From Cyclina sinensis (taxonomy: Eukaryota > Mollusca > Bivalvia > Venerida > Veneridae), in NCBI GenBank assembly GCA_012932295.1, contig JAAONU010000002.1:16095388-16159387 (forward strand): a stretch of 64,000 nt of DNA. Direction: 5' to 3'. Both the position numbers and the translations under genes were made by a program. Positions 15,601 to 30,600 of the stretch are shown one piece after another. The notes beneath the pieces were generated by a model, which made no database searches, was not told the origin of the DNA, and saw only the letters and a program-made list of their open reading frames with translations. Numbering within the stretch: position 1 is the stretch's first letter; each line of letters starts with the position of its first letter.

Positions 15601-18600
15601 TACAATTGTTAGCTATGTCTCACTACAGCTTTATTTAAAGATGGTCATAAATCAGTGGTACAAAGGAAGTAAAGGAACCTAGCAAACAAATAACAAACAA
15701 ACGTACTATGGATTTGTTCACATTTAACACTGAATTATTTAGTAAATAGCGAAATAATGTTCAAAGGATATGTTATATCGTGAATTTAATGAATGACTGA
15801 GTATATTTTATCGTTTAAATATTTCTTGTTATACTTTATTCTTAAATTGAACTTTTATTTAGATATTGATGAGTGCACTGATGGAATAAACGACTGTGAC
15901 ACAAATGCCGAATGTACAAATACTGATGGTAGTTTCACCTGTGTCTGTAACACCGGCTACAGCGGTAATGGAACAGATTGCACAGGTACACGGTTTTTAA
16001 CTCGTGGATATATAAATTTTCATCTTTCGTCTATATAACAGTAGAGATTCTGAAAAAGTATGATAGCAATAGCATCGGTTGAGAAAATTTTCAAATTAGT
16101 AAGTATCTGAAGTTGTTTTTGCGTTATATTATTACAACATATTTGAATCACCTTGAAACATTAGACGAGTAAATTTATGACTCACTAAAGAACGAAATGA
16201 TCGAGAAACCCAGTTTTAAAATTCAGAAGAGTTGGAAATAGTTTCTGCGTTACAGTTTTTCAGCATACTTCAAACACCTTAAAAATTACACTTGTTGACC
16301 TATGTCTCTCAACAGCACAATTTAGAGATGGCCTTAAATCAATGGTACCTAGGAAGTAAAGGAATCTAGTATACAAATACACAAACAAACGAACAATGTA
16401 TTTGTGCACATTAACACTGAATTATAACGAAAAATTGTTTAAAGGATATTTTATATCGTGAATTTAATGAATGACTGAGGTTATTTTATCGCTTAAATAT
16501 TTCTTGCTATACTTTATTCAATAATTGAACTTTTATTTAGATATTGATGAGTGCACTGATGGAAATAACGACTGTGACACAAATGCCGAATGTACAAATA
16601 CTGATGGTAGTTTCACCTGTGCCTGTAACACCGGCTACAGCGGTAATGGAACAGATTGCACAGGTACACGATTTTTAAGTCGTGGATATATAAATTTTCA
16701 TCTTAGGTCTAATAAATCTAGAGATTCTGAAAAAATTCATAGGAATAGGAATGGTTGAAACAATTTTAAAGTGAATAAATGTTTGAAGGTGTTGTTTGTG
16801 TGTTTTAGTATTACAAAATATTTTAATCACCTTGAATCTTTGGGCCAGTAAAGAAATGACTTACTAAAGTACTAAATAATCGAGAAACCCAGTTTTAAAA
16901 ATTCAGAGGTGTTTGAAATTGTTTCTGTTTTCCACATTGCAGCTTACTGCAAACACCTTTAAAAAATACAATTGTTTAGCTATGTCTCACAACAGCTCAA
17001 TTTAAAGATAGTCTTAAATCAGTGGTACAAAGGAAGTAAAAGAACCTAGGACACAAATGAACAAACAAACGTACTATGGATTTGTTCACATTTAACTCTG
17101 AATTATCTAGTAAATAGCGAAATATTTTTCAAAGGATATGTTATATCGTGAATTTAATGAATTACTGAGGTTTTTTTTATCGCTTAAAGATTTCTTGTTA
17201 TTCTTTATTCATTAATTGAACTTTTATTTAGATATTGATGAGTGCACTGATGGAATAAACGACTGTGACACAAATGCCGAATGTACAAATACTGATGGTA
17301 GTTTCACCTGTGTCTGTAACACCGGCTACAGGGGTAATGGAACAGATTGCACAGGTACACGGTTTTGAACTCGTGGATATATAAATTTTCATCTTACGTC
17401 TATATAACAGTAGAGATTCTGAAAAAGTATGATAGCAATAGCATCGGTTGAGAAAATTTTCAAATTAGTAAGTATCTGAAGTTGAAGTTGAATCACCTTG
17501 AAACATTAGACGAGTAAATTTATGACTCACTAAAGAACGAAATGATCGAGAAACCCAGTTTTAAAATTCAGAAGAGTTGGAAATAGTTTCTGCGTTACAG
17601 TATTTCAGCATACTTCAAACACCTTAAAAATTACACTTGTTGACCTATGTCTCTCAACAGCACAATTTAGAGATGGCCTTAAATCAATGGTACCTAGGAA
17701 GTAAAGGAATCTAGTATACAAATACACAAACAAACGAACAATGTATTTGTGCACATTTACACTGAATTATAACGAAAAATTGTTTAAAGGATATTTTATA
17801 TCGTGAATTTAATGAATGACTGAGGTTATTTTATCGCTTAAATATTTCTTGCTATACTTTATTCAATAATTGATATTTTATTTAGATATTGATGAGTGCA
17901 CTGATGGAAATAACGACTGTGACACAAATGCCGAATGTACAAATACTGATGGTAGTTTCACCTGTGCCTGTAACACCGGCTACAGCGGTAATGGAACAGA
18001 TTGCACAGGTACACGATTTTTAAGTCGTGGATATATAAATTTTCATCTTAGGTCTAATAAATCTAGAGATTCTGAAAAAATTCATAGGAATAGGAATGGT
18101 TGAAACAATTTTAAAGTGAATAAATGTTTGAAGGTGTTGTTTGTGTGTTTTAGTATTACAAAATATTTTAATCACCTTGAATCTTTGGGCCAGTAAAGAA
18201 ATGACTTACTAAAGTACTAAATAATCGAGAAACCCAGTTTTAAAAATTCAGAGGTGTTTGAAATTGTTTCTGTTTTCCACATTGCAGCTTACTGCAAACA
18301 CCTTTAAAAAATACAATTGTTTAGCTATGTCTCACAACAGCTCAATTTAAAGAGAGTCTTAAATCAGTGGTACAAAGGAAGTAAAAGAACCTAGGACACA
18401 AATGAACAAACAAACGTACTATGGATTTGTTCACATTTAACTCTGAATTTTCTAGTAAATAGCGAAATATTTTTCAAAGGATATGTTATATCGTGAATTT
18501 AATGAATTACTGAGGTTTTTTTATCGCTTAAAGATTTCGTGTTATACTTTATTCATTAATTGGACTTTTATTTAGATATTGATGAGTGCACTGATGGAAT

Positions 18601-21600
18601 AAACGACTGTGACACAAATGCCGAATGTACAAATACTGATGGTAGTTTCACCTGTGTCTGTAACACCGGCTACAGCGGTAATGGAACAGATTGCACAGGT
18701 ACACGGTTTTTAACTCGTGGATATATAAATTTTCATCTTACGTCTATATAACAGTAGAGATTCTGAAAAAGTATGATAGCAATAGCATCGGTTGAGAAAA
18801 TTTTCAAATTAGTAAGTATCTGAAGTTGAATGTGAATCACCTTGAAACATTAGACGAGTAAATTTATGACTCACTAAAGAACGAAATGATCGAGAAACCC
18901 AGTTTTAAAATTTAGAAGAGTTGGAAATAGTTTCTGCGTTACAGTATTTCAGCATACTTCAAACACCTTAAAAATTACACTTGTTGACCTATGTCTCTCA
19001 ACAGCACAATTTAGAGATGGCCTTAAATCAATGGTACCTAGGAAGTAAAGGAATCTAGTATACAAATACACAAACAAACGAACAATGTATTTGTGCACAT
19101 TAACACTGAATTATAACGAAAAATTGTTTAAAGGATATTTTATATCGTGAATTTAATGAATGACTGAGGTTATTTTATCGCTTAAATATTTCTTGCTATA
19201 CTTTATTCAATAATTGATATTTTATTTAGATATTGATGAGTGCACTGATGGAAATAACGACTGTGACACAAATGCCGAATGTACAAATACTGATGGTAGT
19301 TTCACCTGTGCCTGTAACACCGGCTACAGCGGTAATGGAACAGATTGCACAGGTACACGATTTTTAAGTCGTGGATATATAAATTTTCATCTTAGGTCTA
19401 ATAAATCTAGAGATTCTGAAAAAATTCATAGGAATAGGAATGGTTGAAACAATTTTAAAGTGAATAAATGTTTGAAGGTGTTGTTTGTGTGTTTTAGTAT
19501 TACAAAATATTTTAATCACCTTGAATCTTTGGGCCAGTAAAGAAATGACTTACTAAAGTACTAAATAATCGAGAAACCCAGTTTTAAAAATTCAGAGGTG
19601 TTTGAAATTGTTTCTGTTTTCCACATTGCAGCTTACTGCAAACACCTTTAAAAAATACAATTGTTTAGCTATGTCTCACAACAGCTCAATTTAAAGAGAG
19701 TCTTAAATCAGTGGTACAAAGGAAGTAAAAGAACCTAGGACACAAATGAACAAACAAACGTACTATGGATTTGTTCACATTTAACTCTGAATTATCTAGT
19801 AAATAGCGAAATATTTTTCAAAGGATATGTTATATCGTGAATTTAATGAATTACTGAGGTTTTTTTATCGCTTAAAGATTTCTTGTTATACTTTATTCAT
19901 TAATTGAACTTTTATTTAGATATTGATGAGTGCACTGATGGAATAAACGACTGTGACACAAATGCCGAATGTACAAATACTGATGGTAGTTTCACCTGTG
20001 TCTGTAACACCGGCTACAGCGGTAATGGAACAGATTGCACAGGTACACGGTTTTTAACTCGTGGATATATAAATTTTCATCTTACGTCTATATAACAGTA
20101 GAGATTCTGAAAAAGTATCATAGCAATAGCATCGGTTGAGAAAATTTTCAAATTAGTAGGTATCTGAAGTTGTTTTTGCGTTATATTATTACAACATATT
20201 TGAATCACCTTGAAACATTAGACGAGTAAATTTATGACTCACTAAAGAACGAAATGATCGAGAAACCCAGTTTTAAAATTCAGAAGAGTTGGAAATAGTT
20301 TCTGCGTTACAGTTTTTCAGCATACTTCAAACACCTTAAAAATTACACTTGTTGACCTATGTCTCTCAACAGCACAATTTAGAGATGGCCTTAAATCAAT
20401 GGTACCTAGGAAGTAAAGGAACCTAGCAAACAAATAAACATACAAACGAACAATGCATTTGTTCACATTTAGCACTGAATTATCTAGTAGATAGCGAAAA
20501 ATTGTTCAAAGTATATGTTATATCGTGAATTTAATGAATGACTGAGTATATTTTATCCTTTAAATATTTCGTGTTATACTTTATTCATTAATTGAACTTT
20601 TGTTTAGATATTGATGAGTGCACTGATGGAAATAACGACTGTGACACAAATGCCGAATGTACAAATACTGATGGTAGTTTCACCTGTGCCTGTAACACCG
20701 GCTACAGCGGTAATGGAACAGATTGCACAGGTACACGATTTTAAACTCGTGGATACATAAATTTTCATTAAGGCCTGATAAGTCTAGATATTCTGAAAAA
20801 AAAATCACAGGAATAGGAATTGTTGAAACAATTTTAAAGTGAATAAGTGTTTGAAGTTGTTGTTTGTGTGTTATAGTATTACAACATATTTCAATCACAT
20901 TGAATCTTTAGGCCAGTAAAGTAATGACTCACTGAAGTACGAAATAATCGAGAAACCCAGTTTTAAAATTCAGAGATGTTTGAAATTGTTTCTGTTTTCC
21001 ACGTTGCAGCTTACTTCAAACACCTTAGAAGTTACAATTGTTAGCTATGTCTCACTACAGCTTTATTTAAAGATGGTCATAAATCAGTGGTACCTAGGAA
21101 GTAAAGGAACCTAGCAAACAAATAACAAACAAACGTACTATGGATTTGTTCACATTTAACACTGAATTATTTAGTAAATAGCGAAATAATGTTCAAAGGA
21201 TATGTTATATCGTGAATTTAATGAATGACTGAGGTTATTTTATCGCTTAAAGATTTCTTGTTATACTTTATTCTTTAATTGAACTTTTATTTAGATATTG
21301 ATGAGTGCACTGATGGAATAAACGACTGTGACACAAATGCCGAATGTACAAATACTGATGGTAGTTTCACCTGTGTCTGTAACACCGGCTACAGCGGTAA
21401 TGGAACAGATTGCACAGGTACACGGTTTTTAACTCGTGGATATATAAATTTTCATCTTACGTCTATATAACAGTAGAGATTCTGAAAAAGTATCATAGCA
21501 ATAGCATCGGTTGAGAAAATTTTCAAATTAGTAAGTATCTGAAGTTGTTTTTGCGTTATATTATTACAGCATATTTGAATCACCTTGAAACATTAGACGA

Positions 21601-24600
21601 GTAAATTTATGACTCACTAAAGAACGAAATGATCGAGAAACCCAGTTTTAAAATTCAGAAGAGTTGGAAATAGTTTCTGCGTTACAGTTTTTCAGCATAC
21701 TTCAAACACCTTAAAAATTACACTTGTTGACCTATGTCTCTCAACAGCACAATTTAGAGATGGCCTTAAATCAATGGTACCTAGGAAGTAAAGGAACCTA
21801 GCAAACAAATAAACATACAAACGAACAATGCATTTGTTCACATTTAGCACTGAATTATCTAGTAGATAGCGAAAAATTGTTCAAAGGATATGTCATATCG
21901 TAAATTTAATGAATGACTGAGTATATTTTATCGTTTAAATATTTCTTGTTATACTTTATTCATTAATTGAACTTTTGTTTAGATATTGATGAGTGCACTG
22001 ATGGAAATAACGACTGTGACACAAATGCCGAATGTACAAATACTGATGGTAGTTTCACCTGTGCCTGTAACACCGGCTACAGCGGTAATGGAACAGATTG
22101 CACAGGTACATGATTTTAAACTCGTGGATACATAAATTTTCATTAAGGCCTAATAAGTCTAGACATTCTGAAAAAACAACAACACAGGAATAGGAATTGT
22201 TGAAACAATTTTAAAGTGAATAAGTGTTTGAAGTTGTTGTTTGTTTGTTATAGTATTACAACATATTTCAATCACCTTGAATCTTTAGGCCAGTAAAGTA
22301 ATGACTCACTGAAGTACGAAATAATCGAGAAACCCAGTTTTAAAATTCAGAGGTGTTTGAAATTGTTTCTGTTTTCCACGTTGCAGCTTACTTCAAACAC
22401 CTTAGAAGTTACAATTGTTAGCTATGTCTCACTACAGATTTTTTTAAAGATGGTCATAAATGAGTTCTACCTAGGAAGTAAAGGAACCTAGCAAACAAAT
22501 AACAAACAAACGTACTATGGATTTGTTCACATTTAACACTGAATTATTTAGTAAATAGCGAAATAATGTTCAAAGGATATGTTATATCGTGAATTTAATG
22601 AATGACTGAGTATATTTTATCGTTTAAATATTTCTTGTTATACTTTATTCTTTAATTGAACTTTTATTTAGATATTGATGAGTGCACTGATGGAATAAAC
22701 GACTGTGACACAAATGCCGAATGTACAAATACTGATGGTAGTTTCACCTGTGTCTGTAACACCGGCTACAGCGGTAATGGAACAGATTGCACAGGTACAC
22801 GGTTTTTAACTCGTGGATATATAAATTTTCATCTTACGTCTATATAACAGTAGAGATTCTGAAAAAGTATCATAGCAATAGCATCGGTTGAGAAAATTTT
22901 CAAATTAGTAAGTATCTGAAGTTGTTTTTGCGTTATATTATTACAACATATTTGAATCACCTTGAAACATTAGACGAGTAAATTTATGACTCACTAAAGA
23001 ACGAAATGATCGAGAAACCCAGTTTTAAAATTCAGAAGAGTTGGAAATAGTTTCTGCGTTACAGTATTTCAGCATACATCAAACACCTTAAAAATTACAC
23101 TTGTTGACCTATGTCTCTCAACAGCACAATTTAGAGAAGGCCTTAAATCAATGGTACATAGAAAGTAAAGGAACCGAGTAAACAAATAAACAAACAAACG
23201 AACAATGTATTTGTGCACATTAACACTGAATTATAACGAAAAATTGTTTAAAGGATATTTTATATCGTGAATTTAATGAATGACTGAGGTTATGTTATCG
23301 CTTAAATATTTCTTGCTATACTTTATTCAATAATTGAACTTTTATTTAGATATTGATGAGTGCACTGATGGAAATAACGACTGTGACACAAATGCCGATT
23401 GTACAAATACTGATGGTAGTTTCACCTGTGCCTGTAACACCGGCTACAGCGGTAATGGAACAGATTGCACAGGTACACGATTTTAAACTCGTGGATACAT
23501 AAACTTTCATTAAGGCCTAATAAGTCTAGAGATTCTGAAAAAAAAATCACAGGAATAGGAATGGTTGAACCAATTTAAAAGTGAATAAGTGTTTGAAGTT
23601 GTTGTTTGTGTGTTATAGTATTACAACCTATTTCAATCACCTTGAATCTTTAGGCCAGTAAAGTAATGACTCACTGAAGTACGAAATAATCGAGAAACCC
23701 AGTTTTAAAATTCAGAGGTGTTTGAAATTGTTTCTGTTTTCCACGTTGCAGCTTACTTCAAAAACCTTAGAAGTTACAATTGTTAGCTATGTCTCACTAC
23801 AGCTTTATTTAAAGATGGTCATAAATCAGTGGTACCTAGGAAGTAAAGGAACCTAGCAAACAAATAACAAACAAACGTACTATGGATTTGTTCACATTTA
23901 ACACTGAATTATTTAGTAAATAGCGAAATAATGTTCAAAGGATATGTTATATCGTGAATTTAATGAATGACTGAGTATATTTTATCGTTTAAGTATTTCT
24001 TGTTATACTTTATTCATTAATTGAACTTTTATTTAGATATTGATGAGTGCACTGATGGAATAAACGACTGTGACACAAATGCCGAATGTACAAATACTGA
24101 TGGTAGTTTCACCTGTGTCTGTAACACCGGCTACAGCGGTAATGGAACAGATTGCACAGGTACACGGTTTTTAACTCGTGGATATATAAATTTTCATCTT
24201 ACGTCTATATAACAGTAGAGATTCTGAAAAAGTATCATAGCAATAGCATCGGTTGAGAAAATTTTCAAATTAGTAAGTATCTGAAGTTGTTTTTGCGTTA
24301 TATTATTACAACATATTTGAATCACCTTGAAACATTAGACGAGTAAATTTATGACTCACTAAAGAACGAAATGATCGAGAAACCCAGTTTTAAAATTCAG
24401 AAGAGTTGGAAATAGTTTCTGCGTTACAGTATTTCAGCATACTTCAAACACCTTAAAAATTACACTTGTTGACCTATGTCTCTCAACAGCACAATTTAGA
24501 GATGGCCTTAAATCAATGGTACCTAGGAAGTAAGGGAATCTAGTAAACAAATACACAAACAAACGAACAATGTATTTGTGCACATTAACACTGAATTATA

Positions 24601-27600
24601 ACGAAAAATTGTTTAAAGGATATTTTATATCGTGAATTTAATGAATGACTGAGGTTATTTTATCGCTTAAATATTTCTTGCTATACTTTATTCAATAATT
24701 GAACTTTTATTTAGATATTGATGAGTGCACTGATGGAAATAACGACTGTGACACAAATGCCGAATGTACAAATACTGATGGTAGTTTCACCTGTGCCTGT
24801 AACACCGGCTACAGCGGTAATGGAACAGATTGCACAGGTACACGATTTTTAAGTCGTGGATATATAAATTTTCATCTTAGGTCTAATAAATATAGAGATT
24901 CTGAAAAAATTCATAGGAATAGGAATGGTTTAAACAATTTTAAAGTGAATAAATGTTTGAAGGTGTTGTTTGTGTGTTTTAGTATTACAAAATATTTTAA
25001 TCACCTTGAATCTTTGGGCCAGTAAAGTAATGACTTACTAAAGTACTAAATAATCGAGAAACCCAGTTTTAAAAATTCAGAGGTGTTTGAAATTGTTTCT
25101 GTTTTCCACATTGCAGCTTACTGCAAACACCTTTAAAAATTACAATTGTTTAGCTATGTCTCACAACAGCTCAATTTAAAGATGGTCTTAAGTCAGTGGT
25201 GCAAAGGAAGTAAAGGAACCTAGGACACAAATGAACAAACAAACGTACTATGGATTTGTTCACATTTAACTCTGAATTATCTAGTAAATAGCGAAATATT
25301 GTTCAAAGGATATGTTATATCGTGAATTTAATGAATGACTGAGTATATTTTATCGTTTAAATAGTTCTTGTTATACTTTATTCATTAATTGAACTTTTAT
25401 TTAGATATTGATGAGTGCACTGATGGAAATAACGACTGTGACACAAATGCCGAATGTACAAATACTGATGGTAGTTTCACCTGTGTCTGTAACACCGGCT
25501 ACAGCGGTAATGGAACAGATTGCACAGGTACACGGTTTTTAACTCGTGGATATATAAATTTTCATCTTACGTCTATATAACAGTAGAGATTCTGAAAAAG
25601 TATCATAGCAATAGCATCGGTTGAGAAAATTTTCAAATTAGTAAGTATCTGAAGTTGTTTTTGCGTTATATTATTACAACATATTTGAATCACCTTGAAA
25701 CATTAGACGAGTAAATTTATGACTCACTAAAGAACGAAATGATCGAGAAACCCAGTTTTAAAATTCAGAAGAGTTGGAAATAGTTTCTGCGTTACAGTAT
25801 TTCAGCATACTTCAAACACCTTAAAAATTACACTTGTTGACCTATGTCTCTCAACAGCACAATTTAGAGATGGCCTTAAATCAATGGTACCTAGGAAGTA
25901 AAGGAACCTAGCAAACAAATAAACATACAAACGAACAATGCATTTGTTCACATTTAGCACTGAATTATCTAGTAGATAGCGAAAAATTGTTCAAAGGATA
26001 TGTTATATCGTGAATTTAATGAATGACTGAGTATATTTTATCGTTTAAATATTTCGAGTCATACTTTATTCATTAATTGAACTTTTGTTTAGATATTGAT
26101 GAGTGCACTGATGGAAATAACGACTGTGACACAAATGCCGAATGTACAAATACTGATGGTAGTTTCACCTGTGCCTGCAACACCGGCTACAGCGGTAATG
26201 GAACAGATTGCACAGGTACACGATTTTAAACTCGTGGATACATAAATTTTCATTAAGGCCTAATAAGTCTAGAGATTCTGAAAAAAAATCACAGGAATAG
26301 GAATTGTTGAAACAATTTTAAAGTGAATAAGTGTTTGAAGTTGTTGTTTGTGTGTTATAGTATTACAACATATTTCAATCACCTTGAATCTTTAGGCCAG
26401 TGAAGTAATGACTCACTGAAGTACGAAATAATCGAGAAACCCAGTTTTAAAATTCAGAGGTGTTTGAAATTGTTTCTGTTTTCCACGTTGCAGCTTACTT
26501 CATACACCTTAGAAGTTACAATTGTTAGCTATGTCTCACTACAGCTTTATTTAAAGATGGTCATAAATCAGTGGTACCTAGGAAGTAAAGGAACCTAGCA
26601 AACAAATAAACATACAAACGAACAATGCATTTGTTCACATTTAGCACTGAATTATCTAGTAGATAGCGAAAAATTGTTCAAAGGATATGTTATATCGTGA
26701 ATTTAATGAATGACTAAGGTTATTTTATCGCTTAAAGATTTCTTGTTATACTTTATTCTTTAATTGAACTTTTATTTAGATATTGATGAGTGCATTGATG
26801 GAATAAACGACTGTGACACAAATGCCGAATGTACAAATACTGATGGTAGTTTCACCTGTGTCTGTAACACCGGCTACAGCGGTAATGGAACAGATTGCAC
26901 AGGTACACGGTTTTTAACTCGTGGATATATAAATTTTCATCTTACGTCTATATAACAGTAGAGATTCTGAAAAAAAATCATAGCAATAGCATCGGTTGAG
27001 AAAATTTTCAAATTAGTAAGTATCTGAATTTGTTTTTGCGTTATATTATTACAACATATTTGAATCACCTTGAAACATTAGACGAGTAAATTTATGACTC
27101 ACTAAAGAACGAAATGATCGAGAAACCCAGTTTTAAAATTCAGAAGAGTTGGAAATAGTTTCTGTGTTACAGTTGGTTCCTTTACTTCCTGGGTACCACT
27201 GATTTATGACCGTCTTTAAATAAAGCTGTAGTGAGACATAGCTAACAATTGTAACTTCTAAGGTGTTTGAAGTAAGCTGCAACGTGGAAAACAGAAACAA
27301 TTTCAAACACCTCTGAATTTTAAAACTGGGTTTCTCGATTATTTCGTACTTCAGTGAGTCATTACTTTACTGGCCTAAAGATTCAAGGTGATTGAAATAG
27401 GTTGTAATACTATAACACACAAACAACAACTTCAAACACTTATTCACTTTAAAATTGGTTCAACCATTCCTATTCCTGTGATTTTTTTTTCAGAATCTCT
27501 AGACTTATTAGGCCTTAATGAAAATTTATATATCCACGAGTTAAAAACCGTGTACCTGTGCAATCTGTTCCATTACCGCTGTAGCCGGTGTTACAGACAC

Positions 27601-30600
27601 AGGTGAAACTACCATCAGTATTTGTACATTCGGCATTTGTGTCACAGTCGTTTATTCCATCAGTGCACTCATCAATATCTAAATAAAAGTTCAATTAAAG
27701 AATAAAGTATAACAAGAAATATTTAAACAATAAAATATACTCAGTCATTCATTAAATTCACGATATAACATATCATTTGAACATTATTTCGCTATTTACT
27801 AAATAATTAAGTGTTAAATGTGAACAAATCCATAGTACGTTTGTTTGTTATTTGTTATTCATCTTACGTCTATATAACAGTAGAGATTCTGAAAAAGTAT
27901 CATAGCAATAGCATCGGTTGAGAAAATTTTCAAATTAGTAAGTATCTGAAGTTGTTTTTGCGTTATATTATTACAACATATTTGAATCACCTTGAAACAT
28001 TAGACGAGTAAATTTATGACTCACTAAAGAACGAAATGATCGAGAAACCCAGTTTTAAAATTCAGAAGAGTTGGAAATAGTTTCTGCGTTACAGTTTTTC
28101 AGCATACTTCAAACACCTTAAAAATTACACTTGTTGACCTATGTCTCTCAACAGGACAATTTAGAGATGGCCTTAAATCAATGGTACCTAGGAAGTAAAG
28201 GAACCTAGCAACCAAATAAACAAACAAACGAACAATGTATTTGTGCACATTAACACTGAATTATAACGAAAAATTGTTTAAAGGATATTTTATATCGTGA
28301 ATTTAATGAATGACTGAGTATATTTTATCGCTTAAATATTTCTTGCTATACTTTATTCAATAATTGAACTTTTGTTTAGATATTGATGAGTGCACTGATG
28401 GAAATAACGACTGTGACACAAATGCCGAATGTACAAATACTGATGGTAGTTTCACCTGTGCCTGTAACACCGGCTACAGCGGTAATGGAACAGATTGCAC
28501 AGGTACACGATTTTTAACTCGTGGATATATAAATTTTCATCTTAGGTCTAATAAATCTAGAGATTCTGAAAAAATTCATAGGAATAGGAATGGTTTAAAC
28601 AATTTTAAAGTGAATAAATGTTTGAAGGTGTTGTTTGTGTGTTTAAGTATTACAAAATATTTTAATCACCTTGAATCTTTGGGCCAGTAAAGTAATGACT
28701 TACTAAAGTACTAAATAATCGAGAAACCCAGTTTTAAAAATTCAGAGGTGTTTGAAATTGTTTCTGTTTTCCACATTGCAGCTTACTGCAAACACCTTAA
28801 AAATTACAATTGTTTAGCTATGTCTCACAACAGCTCAATTTAAAGATGGTCTTAAATCAGTGGTACAAAGGAAGTAAAGGAACCTAGCAAACAAATGAAC
28901 AAACAAACGTACTATGGATTTGTTCACATTTAACTCTGAATTATCTAGTAAATAGCGAAATATTGTTCAAAGGATATGTTATATCGTGAATTTAATGAAT
29001 GACTGAGTATATTTTATCGCTTAAAGATTTCTTGTTATACTTTATTCATTAATTGAACTTTTATTTAGATACTGATGAGTGCACTGATGGAATAAACGAC
29101 TGTGACACAAATGCCGAATGTACAAATACTGATGGTAGTTTCACCTGTGTCTGTAACACCGGCTACAGCGGTAATGGAACAGATTGCACAGGTACACAGT
29201 TTTTAACTCGTGGATATATAAATTTTCATCTTACGTCTATATAACAGTAGAGATTCTGAAAAAAAATCATAGCAATAGCATCGGTTGAGAAAATTTTCAA
29301 ATTAGTAAGTATCTGAAGTTGTTTTTGCGTTATATTATTACAACATATTTGAATCACCTTGAAACATTAGACGAGTAAATTTATGACTCACTAAAGAACG
29401 AAATGATCGAGAAACCCAGTTTTAAAATTCAGAAGAGTTGGAAATAGTTTCTGCGTTACAGTTTTTCAGCATACTTCAAACACCTTAAAATTACACTTGT
29501 TGACCTATGTCTCTCAACAGCACAATTTAGAGATGGCCTTAAATCAATGGTACCTAGGAAGTAAAGGAACCTAGCAAACAAATAAACATACAAACGAACA
29601 ATGCATTTGTTCACATTTAGCACTGAATTATCTAGTAGATAGCGAAAAATTGTTCAAAGGATATGTTATATCGTGAATTTAATGAATGACTGAGTATATT
29701 TTATCGTTTAAATATTTCGTGTTATACTTTATTCAATAATTGAACTTTTGTTAAGATATTGATGAGTGCACTGATGGAAATAACGACTGTGACACAAATG
29801 CCGAATGTACAAATACTGGTGGTAGTTTCACCTGTGCCTGTAACACCGGCTACAGCGGTAATGGAACAGATTGCACAGGTACACGATTTTAAACTCGTGG
29901 ATACATAAACTTTCATTAAGGCCTAATAAGTCTAGAGATTCTGAAAAAAAAATCACAGGAATAGGAATGGTTGAACCAATTTAAAAGTGAATAAGTGTTT
30001 GAAGTTGTTGTTTGTGTGTTATAGTATTACAACCTATTTCAATCACCTTGAATCTTTAGGCCAGTAAAGTAATGACTCACTGAAGTACGAAATAATCGAG
30101 AAACCCAGTTTTAAAATTCAGAGGTGTTTGAAATTGTTTCTGTTTTCCACGTTGCAGCTTACTTCAAACACCTTAGAAGTTACAATTGTTAGCTATGTCT
30201 CACTACAGCTTTATTTAAAGATGGTCATAAATCAGTGGTACCTAGGAAGTAAAGGAACCTAGCAAACAAATAACAAACAAACGTACTATGGATTTGTTCA
30301 CATTTAACACTGAATTATTTAGTAAATAGCAAAATAATGTTCAAATGATATGTTATATCGTGAATTTAATGAATGACTGAGTATATTTTATCGTTTAAAT
30401 ATTTCTTGTTATACTTTATTCTTTAATTGAACTTTTATTTAGATATTGATGAGTGCACTGATGGAATAAACGACTGTAACACAAATGCCGAATGTACAAA
30501 TACTGATGGTAGTTTCACCTGTGTCTGTAACACCGGCTACAGCGGTAATGGAACAGATTGCACAGGTACACGGTTTTTAACTCATGGATATATAAATTTT

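Larger units (their letters stand above)
16541..20095 (+). repeat. Triplicated 1,344/1,345-bp dimer (exons 25-30)
   Basis: Exon starts at 16,541, 17,886 and 19,230, and at 17,232, 18,576 and 19,920, are 1,344 or 1,345 bp apart. They share private markers: tttttaagtcgtgg after the donor, cctttaaaaaatac, gtaaaagaacc and gaattactgagg. The third copy ends soon after exon 30. Confidence 0.85.

Noticed and set aside
27388..27606. Plus-strand open stretch over the inverted unit
   Set aside because: It is the antisense shadow of the inverted exon and matches the recurrent minus-strand shadow elsewhere in the array.
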